NCBI GenBank assembly: GCA_016926235.1
Contig: JAFGOZ010000653.1
Coordinates: forward strand, 1 to 31,248
Length of the DNA stretch: 31,248 nt
Direction: 5' to 3'
Source of the DNA: Bacteroidales bacterium
Lineage (GTDB): Bacteria > Bacteroidota > Bacteroidia > Bacteroidales > UBA10428
Below the pieces are notes generated by a model that saw only the letters and a program-made list of their open reading frames with translations, ran no database searches and was not told where the DNA came from. A program made the position numbers and the translations under genes. Shown here piece by piece: positions 16,290 through 22,755 of the stretch; positions within the stretch are counted from its first letter, which is position 1; each line of letters begins with the position of its first letter.

Positions 16290-17118
16290 TGATCTTCAAC
16301 ATCCCATCTTTAAAACAATCCTTGAAGAATTAAATACATATTTCAATAGGATGGATATTAAGTTTTATATTATTGGAGCTTCAGCACGAGATATAATGCT
16401 AACCATTCATGGTGAAAAAGCAATGCGTGCAACCAGAGACCTTGATTTAGCCATTGCTATATCCAATTGGGATCAATATAGTAAAGTTGAAGAAGGTATC
16501 CAGAAAATTAAAGGTTTTGCAAAAGACAACAAACAAAAGCAGAGATTTATTTATGAAAATACATACTTAATCGATATTGTTCCGTTTGGAGACATAATGA
16601 GAGAAGATGATAAAATCTTCTGGCCACCTGATGAGTCAATGGCAATGTCAGTACTAGGCTTTAAAGAAGTAAATAACTCAACAATACAAGTTACTATAGA
16701 TGAAAACCTAACAATTGAGGTAGCATCACTTGATGGAATTTTCCTTTTAAAAATAAACGCATGGGTAGACAGGCATTTAGAACATAACAGAGATGCAGAT
16801 GATATGGGTTTCATCTTAAACAACTATCTAAGTATAAACGAAGAAAGAGCCGCCAGTGAATACTATGATGACATATACCTTACAGATAATTTTAATACTA
16901 AAATATCCGGAGCAAAACTTTTAGGTATGGATATGGCAAAAATTATTGGTGATAATCTGGCAACTAAAACTAAAATTATTGAAATAATCCAATCTGAGAT
17001 AAATAAAAAAGAAGAAAGCATACTAATAAATCAGATTATAGAAACAAACAAAAGTTTTAGCTTTGAAGAAACGATAAGTTGTTTGCAAAATATAATTGAA
17101 GGGATGAATCAAGAATAA
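16267..17118 (+). CDS. abiEii: AbiEii-like nucleotidyltransferase toxin (type IV TA)
   Basis: The 283-residue protein carries the DNA polymerase beta-like nucleotidyltransferase signature. A glycine-bearing loop IIGASARDIM (36-44) is followed by TRDLDLAI (56-63), whose Asp58 and Asp60 would bind metal. AbiEii toxins transfer nucleotides, in studied homologues to tRNA 3' ends, halting growth during phage infection. The remaining sequence is helical. It overlaps the antitoxin gene by 23 bp, typical of AbiE pairs. Convergent with hipT, which ends 30 bp beyond; a weak ATAAAG/CTTTAT hairpin (17115-17133) lies between them. Substrate identity cannot be judged from sequence. Confidence 0.8.
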   Translation: MNYNISSSDLQHPIFKTILEELNTYFNRMDIKFYIIGASARDIMLTIHGEKAMRATRDLDLAIAISNWDQYSKVEEGIQKIKGFAKDNKQKQRFIYENTYLIDIVPFGDIMREDDKIFWPPDESMAMSVLGFKEVNNSTIQVTIDENLTIEVASLDGIFLLKINAWVDRHLEHNRDADDMGFILNNYLSINEERAASEYYDDIYLTDNFNTKISGAKLLGMDMAKIIGDNLATKTKIIEIIQSEINKKEESILINQIIETNKSFSFEETISCLQNIIEGMNQE

Positions 17119-17147
17119 AGAGTTAAACTTTATCATATCATTATTAT

Positions 17148-18086
17148 TCAATTAAGCTGTCTGTATCTGGTGCTTAGTATACTTTTATAGGCACTTTTCA
17201 TATCGTTTGACAAGAATGATTTGTCAATCAATACAGTTACATGAGGTGTAAGTTTTAACATCCTGTTAAAAACACCTTCTATCTGTTTGTTGGTTAATTC
17301 TAATCCTTTACCAAATCTTTCAAAGATCATTCTATTAAGTTTCTTCTTTTTCCCTTCCAATGTTAAAGCAAGTTCTTCTTTATCATCAGGCAATAGTATA
17401 GCAACATTGAGTAAATCGTATGCCGGAGCTAGTACCCAACCTAAATCACTCTTAATCATAGAGAAGTTTTTTAGATGCATATCATTGTTACCGGTTAAAA
17501 AACAGAAAAGTGCTAATTCAAAGTAGAATAACTTATCCAATAAGGTGTTTTCAGAATAGCTATGTAAAGCTTTACCTACTTTTTCCATCGAACTTTTATA
17601 CTTATCGAAAGCCTCAATAATTTGAAACATATCCAGCATATGGATTTTTTCACCATTTTCTTTTCTATCAATACGCTTAGTTATATAAGACAATTCTCCT
17701 GATGCCAATCGTATCAGACTTGAAGGAACTACTCTTATTCCAAATAGCTGGGCAATTTTCATGGTAACATGTTCGTTCTGTGGCATCTCAGGATAATCTT
17801 CAGAAGGAGGTTTGAAAATATAGTTACCACCAAGAGCTCCTACAACAGATAATCTTGTATCAGAATTTTTTTGAGTTTCTTTAATTAATGACATAGAAAT
17901 CTTTGCTTGCACTCCGGGAACAGTTACACTTCTCTCTACGACTTTTTTGGCCAACTCAGCCATTTGATCTATAGAATATGGTATTTTAGGAGGGGTTCTA
18001 GTCCCAAAGAATTCCTTTGAACATTTTTCATGAAAATCTCCTTCAGCATCCAGCTGCCCATAACAATATAAACATTTATTCTCCAT
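17148..18086 (-). CDS. hipT: HipT-like serine/threonine kinase toxin (split HipA)
   Basis: The 312-residue kinase corresponds to HipA without its first N-terminal subdomain. It opens with a small zinc-ribbon-like motif (Cys5, Cys8, His19, Cys22). A Gly-rich loop follows (SVTVPGVQAKIS, 53-64), then catalytic GNNDMHLKNFS (Asp202, Asn207) and the metal-binding APAYDLLN (Asp224). HipT of the E. coli HipBST system phosphorylates TrpS and autophosphorylates at a Ser-x-Ser pair in the Gly loop. S53-V-T55 occupies that place here. I chose ATG 18086 (11-bp overlap with hipS) over an upstream GTG because it starts right before the Cys motif. The target in this organism is unknown. Confidence 0.85.
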   Translation of the reverse strand: MENKCLYCYGQLDAEGDFHEKCSKEFFGTRTPPKIPYSIDQMAELAKKVVERSVTVPGVQAKISMSLIKETQKNSDTRLSVVGALGGNYIFKPPSEDYPEMPQNEHVTMKIAQLFGIRVVPSSLIRLASGELSYITKRIDRKENGEKIHMLDMFQIIEAFDKYKSSMEKVGKALHSYSENTLLDKLFYFELALFCFLTGNNDMHLKNFSMIKSDLGWVLAPAYDLLNVAILLPDDKEELALTLEGKKKKLNRMIFERFGKGLELTNKQIEGVFNRMLKLTPHVTVLIDKSFLSNDMKSAYKSILSTRYRQLN

Positions 18087-18411
18087 CTTTATTAAAAATT
18101 GGTACAACACTCACAGCTCCAACACAGTTTTGACAACATGCCAGTAACAAACCCATTCGATCATTTTGGTTTATTTTCCAGTTTTTTGAAGCGATATCCA
18201 ACAACCATCCTTCCGGAATTAAACCCTCAAAGAATGGGAATAATCGTTTTTCATTATAAGGCTGGTCAGTAACCGGCATAGTAAATGTAATAAACTCATC
18301 AGGATGCTCCTTTACATACGTTTCATCATATTGAAATACATATTCACCATCATCGGTTTCTGTGATAGTTCCAGCCAGATAGTCTTTGTAATATACTTTG
18401 CCTTGTCTCAT
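18076..18411 (-). CDS. hipS: HipS-like protein (HipA N-terminal subdomain alone)
   Basis: The 111-residue protein matches the stand-alone HipA N-subdomain 1. It starts with the strand pattern KVYYKDYLAGTITETDDGEY and contains the family core LFPFFEGLIPEGWLLDIASK (57-76). In the described tripartite HipBST modules, HipS is the antitoxin that blocks the kinase by inserting a tryptophan into its active site; Trp69 here sits in the equivalent stretch. The gene overlaps hipB by 4 bp and hipT by 11 bp. Order hipB-hipS-hipT is the same as in E. coli O127. Confidence 0.82.
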   Translation of the reverse strand: MRQGKVYYKDYLAGTITETDDGEYVFQYDETYVKEHPDEFITFTMPVTDQPYNEKRLFPFFEGLIPEGWLLDIASKNWKINQNDRMGLLLACCQNCVGAVSVVPIFNKDGE

Positions 18412-18617
18412 TTGGTTAATTCTTTACTATTTACAGGGGCTAATTCATGTCCAAACATTTTCAGCACAAGATTTACCTTATCCATGCTAAGGTTTGTCTT
18501 TCCTTGCTCAATTTTTCGTATTACCGTTAATGCAACTCCGGATCTTTCCGCAAATTCCTTTTGAGTCAGATTAACTTCTTTTCTTCGTTCTTTTACAAAT
18601 TCTGCCAATTGTTTCAT
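18408..18617 (-). CDS. hipB: HipB-like helix-turn-helix regulator
   Basis: The 69-residue protein is essentially one XRE-type helix-turn-helix domain (VNLTQKEFAERSGVALTVIR at about 15-34, then IEQGKTNLSMDKVNLVLKMF). HipB proteins dimerise, bind palindromic operators and hold the HipA/HipT kinase at the promoter. It is the first gene of the operon and is preceded by three palindromes of one design (18735-18839) and a -7 box. The start is fixed by the proximity of the leader; the CAGATG at the start codon is complementary to a conserved box 23 nt upstream. Confidence 0.87.
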   Translation of the reverse strand: MKQLAEFVKERRKEVNLTQKEFAERSGVALTVIRKIEQGKTNLSMDKVNLVLKMFGHELAPVNSKELTK

Positions 18618-18736
18618 CTGTTTATATTTTATTTTTAATGGTCAGATGGAACATCCACATAGCTTTGACCTAAGCGGATGATTGTCCCATATAATCATGT
18701 TCCTGTGTAATAAAAGATTTATCCTGGATGTTTCAT
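18615..18736 (-). promoter_or_regulatory. hipB leader with hairpin and start-codon complementary box
   Basis: In mRNA sense, ATGAAACATCCA (18736-18725) can pair with TGGATGTTCCAT (18657-18646), 11 of 12 positions. The latter runs into CATCTGACCATTAAAAA, whose CATCTG is complementary to CAGATG at the start codon; with flanks GTTCCATCTG/CAGATGAAAC the match is nine of ten. The middle segment could thus pair either with the 5' arm or with the start codon. A similar arrangement occurs at 26549-26658. Confidence 0.4.
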
Positions 18737-18839
18737 TATATGCTTTTAAATATAATATGTCACAAATATAGTAAATTATATGCATTTAGATATAATTTAA
18801 CGCATTTAATTAAAATTATATGCATATGCATATAATTTT
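18735..18839. promoter_or_regulatory. Three HipB operator palindromes, 40-bp phased
   Basis: Three palindromes share the core ATTATAT-N8-ATATAAT: 18735-18756 (7-bp arms), 18773-18798 (9-bp arms) and 18812-18839 (10-bp arms, fully palindromic through the spacer). Their centres are exactly 40 bp apart. The E. coli HipB operator TATCC-N8-GGATA has the same 8-base spacer. The likely -7 box lies between the first two sites. Confidence 0.75.
18763..18770 (-). promoter_or_regulatory. hipBST promoter -7 box TATATTTG
   Basis: On the minus strand 18770-18763 reads TATATTTG, exactly the Bacteroidota -7 consensus, placed between two HipB operators so that bound repressor would cover the promoter. No clear -33 element is seen, which fits a repressor-occluded or weak promoter. 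Confidence 0.5.
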
Positions 18840-18904
18840 AGCAAGCGAATACAATTTAAAAGTTAATAATATTGTACCTAAAAAATCCCCAAATTATATG
18901 ATAA

Positions 18905-19091
18905 ATGAAAAAAAACAAAACTAACTCGCAAAGAACTCCATGACCTGGTATGGTCGGAGCCCCTATCATCATTAACTAAGAGGCATGAAACTTCTTACGA
19001 AAGACTTAAGCAAATATGTAAAAATCATAAAATTCCGCTCCCGGAGATGGGATATTGGTCAAAGTTGCTATATGAGGTCCGTAAATTTTAA
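18905..19091 (+). pseudogene. Frameshifted HTH-type protein remnant (IPLPxxGYWxKL family)
   Basis: The frame from 18915 reads KLTRKELHDLVWSEPLSSL, then KRHETSYERLKQICKNHK and IPLPEMGYWSKL before a stop at 19089. This is the conserved opening of a Bacteroidota protein family with a helix-turn-helix-like start (LxxLVWSEPxxxLxK..., IPxPxxGYWxK) that normally continues for hundreds of residues. The only upstream ATG (18905) is one base out of frame because of a run of eight A (18908-18915); seven would restore the start MKKTKLTRKEL. With the truncated end, I read it as a dead fragment. A homopolymer-switchable short protein is less likely. Confidence 0.6.
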
Positions 19092-19314
19092 AATCTTCAG
19101 AGGATTGAATGAGGATTTTTTCAGCATCGGCAATAATTTTATACGTGACTTTAAACTCTTGTCCAACGTATACGGTATCGGGCGTCTCAGCTTTTAACGA
19201 TATTTCTTGAGCAAAGATGGGGTCAAGAAGGAGGCAAAAAAGGATTACAATTAAACTGTTTGTTCTTATGATTAATTTTAATACTATTTACAAGGAACTA
19301 TTAAATTTCTTCAT
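19006..19314 (-). pseudogene. BatD-like N-terminal fragment
   Basis: On the minus strand a frame begins MKKFNSSL, hits TAA at codon 9, then continues through a signal-peptide-like stretch (LIVILFCLLLDPIFAQ) and a BatD-like beta domain (EISLKAETPDTVYVGQEFKV, then EDFKIYGP). BatD proteins of the Bat operon begin this way but run to about 600 residues. The similarity ends near 19080, where the plus-strand remnant begins; the last residues before 19006 are probably meaningless read-through. Broken start plus truncation indicate a relic. The assignment rests on the short conserved phrase pattern and is moderate. Confidence 0.45.
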
Positions 19315-19469
19315 AATAACGAGTTTTTTATAGGTAATTTAATTTAACTAATGTGTTATTTTAATAATTGCTAAATATATAAAAATCTTTGAAGTACACT
19401 AACTATCTCCTAAAATGAAGTTTATTCTTTATAAATCTTTAAATATATTCTTTGTAGTATAGCTACCCT
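19315..19469. other. AT-rich spacer
   Basis: Together with the remnants at 18905-19314, this stretch fills the gap between the two Hip modules. No gene, hairpin with T-tail or repeat was found in it. Confidence 0.4.
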
Positions 19470-20738
19470 TTACACTTCCCTGAAAGCCCCCTTCATTAAC
19501 TCCAGTTCATTGCGTGGCAGTAATAGGTTTTGGGCTGTATTTTGCCATTTTGAAACAGCTTTGTTAATGGCAGTAATAATTTCTATGGCACGTTTTTCGG
19601 GTATCCTGAATAAAGGAGCAACTTCCATGGCCAAAGCCGGATCAAGCTGATTATTATTTTCTGTGATATTTAGTTTCAGCCCATAACTGTCAGGAACAGG
19701 ATTTATATCATATGCAGGTGACAATACCCATCCTTTAGGTGCTAATACAAAACCATGGTTTCGCAAATGATCATCAGTATTGGATATAGCTATCGAAAAT
19801 ACTATCCGGCGCCATAATTCTTCAAGGTCAGCCTGTGTATTTGCTCCATTTTTTATAATGAACTCGGCAAGTTCAAGGTAACTAATGCCATCGTGAAAGT
19901 CCTGTCCATCGTTGTAACCTAACAAAGTCATGGCGGAGGCAAAATGCAAGCGTTTTTCTTTTTTAACCCGGTCAAAGCGTTTAGTTAAGAAAGTATGGTG
20001 TTTTGACGAGAATTTTTGAATAGTACATTCAGCTATGTTAATACCTGAGAGTTTCGCCAATTGATATGCCAGCATTTCCCAACCTCCAATATCGGTTTCA
20101 TCCATACGGCTGGGGAATTTGGCAAACCATAACTGTCCATCTGTATCTACAATACTTGCTTTTGGCCTTGCCCCGCCAAGCGAAGAACCGGGTTGAACCA
20201 ACATATTCAGCCATTTTATATATTCAGGGTCGTCAATAGCATCATCTTGTTCCAGTTTTAAACTAACATGCTCCATTTCACGAAGCGATGTCCAGGGGGG
20301 TGTTCTCAAATGCTCATCGCTATTAACAAATGGGCCATTACGATCAATCTTAAACCGGAGACCACCCATCCGGTGCTTATCATATACCCCTAATAGATAA
20401 TCACTCTCCAGTAACCTTTTTTCCGGTCTTTCTTCAGTCCTTGCCCAGGCAGCCTCTCTTCGGCGCATTAATAATCGTCCCCACCGGTCCGGTGACGAAT
20501 CAAGAAAGATACCAAAGTTAATTTTATCGTCAGAGGGAAATTGGCTGCCCTGGTATAAGTATAGGTTTGGATCCAAACTATGCCCATTCCCTGATTTCAA
20601 CCAGTCTGGATGGTATTCAAAAGAGAATATTTCTTTTCCTTTCTGGCTTTCAGCATACAGGGTGCCCATGAATTGAGGGCCATTTAAATATTCCCAGTCA
20701 GCATACACAAATATTTCCTTTCGATTACTGGTTTTCAT
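19470..20738 (-). CDS. hipA: HipA-family serine/threonine kinase toxin
   Basis: This 422-residue full-length HipA-family protein has an N-terminal subdomain (about 1-110, including NFGIFLDSSPDRWGRLLMRR) joined to the kinase. The kinase has a Gly-rich loop SSLGGARPKAS (185-195), Lys207 in WFAKFPS, the catalytic SNTDDHLRNHGF (Asp322/323, Asn327) and metal-binding SPAYDINP (Asp344). HipA kinases inactivate aminoacyl-tRNA synthetases such as GltX. The Gly-loop differs from E. coli HipA and no target can be named. The gene overlaps the upstream HTH gene by 14 bp. Unlike the neighbouring split module, the regulatory subdomain is fused here. Confidence 0.88.
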   Translation of the reverse strand: MKTSNRKEIFVYADWEYLNGPQFMGTLYAESQKGKEIFSFEYHPDWLKSGNGHSLDPNLYLYQGSQFPSDDKINFGIFLDSSPDRWGRLLMRRREAAWARTEERPEKRLLESDYLLGVYDKHRMGGLRFKIDRNGPFVNSDEHLRTPPWTSLREMEHVSLKLEQDDAIDDPEYIKWLNMLVQPGSSLGGARPKASIVDTDGQLWFAKFPSRMDETDIGGWEMLAYQLAKLSGINIAECTIQKFSSKHHTFLTKRFDRVKKEKRLHFASAMTLLGYNDGQDFHDGISYLELAEFIIKNGANTQADLEELWRRIVFSIAISNTDDHLRNHGFVLAPKGWVLSPAYDINPVPDSYGLKLNITENNNQLDPALAMEVAPLFRIPEKRAIEIITAINKAVSKWQNTAQNLLLPRNELELMKGAFREV

Positions 20739-21054
20739 GCTTTTTTGTTTTTGGGGCCCTTGTTTTTGTTAAGATTGCCGCATCCTGTAATTTTCTTCCC
20801 AGTACATCATCTTTTGCCAGCAATAAAAGATCATTCTCAAGACCCAATATGACCATCACTTGTAAATAAGCCCCAATACTAACTGTTTCGCCTCCCTGTT
20901 CAATGGAATGCAATGTTTTCCTGGCAATATTTGCCCGTTCTGCAACCTGTTCAGCACTAAGTTTTCTCCTTAAACGGGCAAGTTTTATGTTTTCACCAAC
21001 CTCTTGTAGTATTCTTCGGTTTTTTGGCAACAGTATTATTTTCCTTTTACTCAT
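20725..21054 (-). CDS. hipB: HipB-like helix-turn-helix antitoxin
   Basis: The 109-residue protein has an XRE helix-turn-helix at about 17-70 (ENIKLARLRRKLSAEQVAER and RKTLHSIEQGGETVS), followed by a short basic tail (KTRAPKTKKHENQ). As the partner of the adjacent kinase it should repress the operon and neutralise the toxin. An upstream in-frame start at 21105 would add 17 hydrophobic residues and lie upstream of the promoter, so I used ATG 21054. The -7 box is 19 nt upstream. Confidence 0.85.
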   Translation of the reverse strand: MSKRKIILLPKNRRILQEVGENIKLARLRRKLSAEQVAERANIARKTLHSIEQGGETVSIGAYLQVMVILGLENDLLLLAKDDVLGRKLQDAAILTKTRAPKTKKHENQ

Positions 21055-21072
21055 AATGTATAATATAATACA

Positions 21073-21080
21073 CAAATATA
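21073..21080 (-). promoter_or_regulatory. Promoter -7 box TATATTTG for the second hipBA pair
   Basis: On the minus strand 21080-21073 reads TATATTTG. Immediately upstream lie AT-rich sequences with the 10-bp palindrome TTATGCATAA (21086-21095), a candidate HipB site. These do not show the ATTATAT-N8-ATATAAT design of the other Hip module. Confidence 0.5.
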
Positions 21081-21109
21081 TAATTTTATGCATAATATAT
21101 AACACATTA

Positions 21110-21717
21110 TAGCATTTTTTATTAAAATATTTTTAAAGAATTAAAAAATATGCCAAAAATAACATTCTGTGTAAGGTTTGGGGGAAACCTTGATTATATA
21201 AAGGTAGTAATTGGAAAAATAATTATCCTGCATGGACCATTCCTTATTTTGGAACAACAAATAAAGATGGAAATTTATATAACCCTCCTGACTTCTTTTG
21301 AAAAGTGAAGTGTCATTTATTTGTTTTTGTTCTTCACTACTCATGTTTGTGTGTTCAAAAATTTAGTATCCTTCTTCTGTGTAAAATTGCGAATGATTGA
21401 CATTATTGTTGTCTATTTTTATAAAAAATTTCAAAACATACAAAACAGGTCAAATATAGGCAACCGACTTGATCCCTATTGAAATAACTAATGTAATAAC
21501 AATTACAAAAGAGTTATTGAGATGGAATTAAAAGAGAAGTAGCTAAAAAAATACACCCCATCTACAAGCCAGGGTTTTACCTATTATTTCTTTTCCCATT
21601 GATAAATTCCGATAATCTTTATTTTTTCGCTATTCTTCTTTCCTCATTTTAACAAAGCCTTTTAGAAAAGTTTTTTTTCTGATTGAAGCCGCCATAACAA
21701 AAAGAATCCAAATTTTA
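21110..21717. other. Gene-poor spacer with a short relic
   Basis: About 600 bases with no supported gene. A minus-strand frame at 21141-21344 has no recognisable features. The only notable item is the short relic at 21584-21643. Upstream of 21400 there are AT-rich stretches without clear promoters or repeats. Confidence 0.4.
21584..21643 (-). pseudogene. C-terminal relic of the secreted unknown protein family
   Basis: The minus-strand frame reads NSEKIKIIGIYQWEKK then stop. The gene at 25748-26551 ends RRKIIGVYCWEKKL. The shared KIIG-[IV]-Y-x-W-EKK end, with identical bases in ATTTCTTTTCCCA and ACCTATTA around the stop, suggests a deleted paralogue of that gene. Confidence 0.35.
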
Positions 21718-22200
21718 TTACTCATAATCCCTGTTTAATATTTTCACATCCAGCGTCGTAAACACCTGGTATCCGTCATTATCGGTTACATAAATGTGAA
21801 AATGATAATCACCAAAATCATACAGGGTTGTATCGTTTTTCATTTCCGGAAGTGTAAGCAATGTATCGAAAACATATTCCTTTTTATCTTCGGGCAATGA
21901 AAATATCCAATTGGCTGAATAAGGGTTAACAGCCTCTTTTACGGCATCCATACTACAGGATTCGTGAGCGCCATGGCTGTGGTGGCCAAAATTATTGTGC
22001 ATATCCATGCTTATATTACCTAAGCCCGTATTATCGGTAATTTTTGCTGTGTAATGAAAGGATTCCCCAAAATACAAGGTATCGCAAGGCATGGGGGAAA
22101 GGAGTTCCACAACCGGCTGTTCATCTTCTGTGTTTTTTTCTTCGATACATGCAGTTACAGCAAGTAACAATAAAAACATATAAAAAAAAGATCTCTTCAT
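21718..22200 (-). CDS. His-rich DUF4625 lipoprotein
   Basis: The 160-residue product starts with a lipoprotein signal (lipobox VTAC, Cys18) and an Ig-like DUF4625 domain (PVVELLSPMPCDTLYFGESF, closing DNDGYQVFTTLDVKI). A loop at about 68-87 is rich in metal ligands: NNFGHHSHGAHESC. I chose the ATG at 22200 because it places the lipobox normally; sixteen earlier residues are not signal-like. It is the last gene of the NikR/TonB receptor operon. A surface or periplasmic lipoprotein that binds metal and feeds the receptor is a reasonable inference. The family has no experimental function known to me. Confidence 0.75.
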   Translation of the reverse strand: MKRSFFYMFLLLLAVTACIEEKNTEDEQPVVELLSPMPCDTLYFGESFHYTAKITDNTGLGNISMDMHNNFGHHSHGAHESCSMDAVKEAVNPYSANWIFSLPEDKKEYVFDTLLTLPEMKNDTTLYDFGDYHFHIYVTDNDGYQVFTTLDVKILNRDYE

Positions 22201-22272
22201 ACTTTTAGTTTTTTTATATGAACTAACCGGTAATATTTCTTGAAACATATTACCGGTTCATGTTCTATATAA

Positions 22273-22728
22273 TTATTCAACAATGGTTACGTGTGTTTCC
22301 AGTTCTTCAGTGTCAACAGAATATCCATTCTCATCAACAACCACGATCACTACATGATATGATCCTAAATTGGCGGTATCCGGTACAGACACATGTACAT
22401 GTTTACTTGCTTCTCGCAGACCTTTAAACACAGTATCGTCTTTAAAATCATCATCTATGATTTTGTATTCATCACTAATTTCACCTGAGGCCGGGTGGTC
22501 ATGAATTTCAATGTGGTAAAAATCCAGACGGGCATCATCCCCTGCTGTTGCAGTAAATTCTACGGCAATGGTCCCACCACGGGCAATAATTGTGGACCCG
22601 TCATTATGGTTGGTAGCCGACACATCTGTGATGCTCAGCTCTTTTTTTTCTTCATCCTTTTCACAGGATACAAATACGGTTCCGGCCAATAATAAGGCCA
22701 GCGAGAGTTTAAATAAATTTTTCATCAT
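22273..22728 (-). CDS. DUF4625 lipoprotein
   Basis: The 151-residue lipoprotein (lipobox VFVSC, Cys22) has a single Ig-like DUF4625 domain, with DFYHIEIHDHPAS in the middle and GSYHVVIVVVDENGYSVDT near the end. The His positions (FYHIEIHDH, SKHVHV) could ligate metal. It lies 27 nt after the TonB-dependent receptor and 72 nt before the second DUF4625 gene. The two lipoproteins are paralogues, this one lacking the long HHSHGAH loop. Placement after a receptor resembles lipoprotein partners of outer-membrane transporters; the partnership is inferred from the operon alone. Confidence 0.75.
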   Translation of the reverse strand: MMKNLFKLSLALLLAGTVFVSCEKDEEKKELSITDVSATNHNDGSTIIARGGTIAVEFTATAGDDARLDFYHIEIHDHPASGEISDEYKIIDDDFKDDTVFKGLREASKHVHVSVPDTANLGSYHVVIVVVDENGYSVDTEELETHVTIVE

Positions 22729-22755
22729 TTTTCATTTTTAAATTAAACATTTTTT

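Noticed and set aside
17115..17133. ATAAAG/CTTTAT hairpin between abiEii and hipT as a terminator
   Set aside because: Only six A/T-rich pairs with no T-run; too weak to call although the position between convergent genes is suitable.
21141..21344. 67-residue minus-strand frame beginning MSSEEQKQ
   Set aside because: No recognised family, odd composition after residue 20, no promoter or coupling with a neighbour; more likely chance or an unidentifiable relic.
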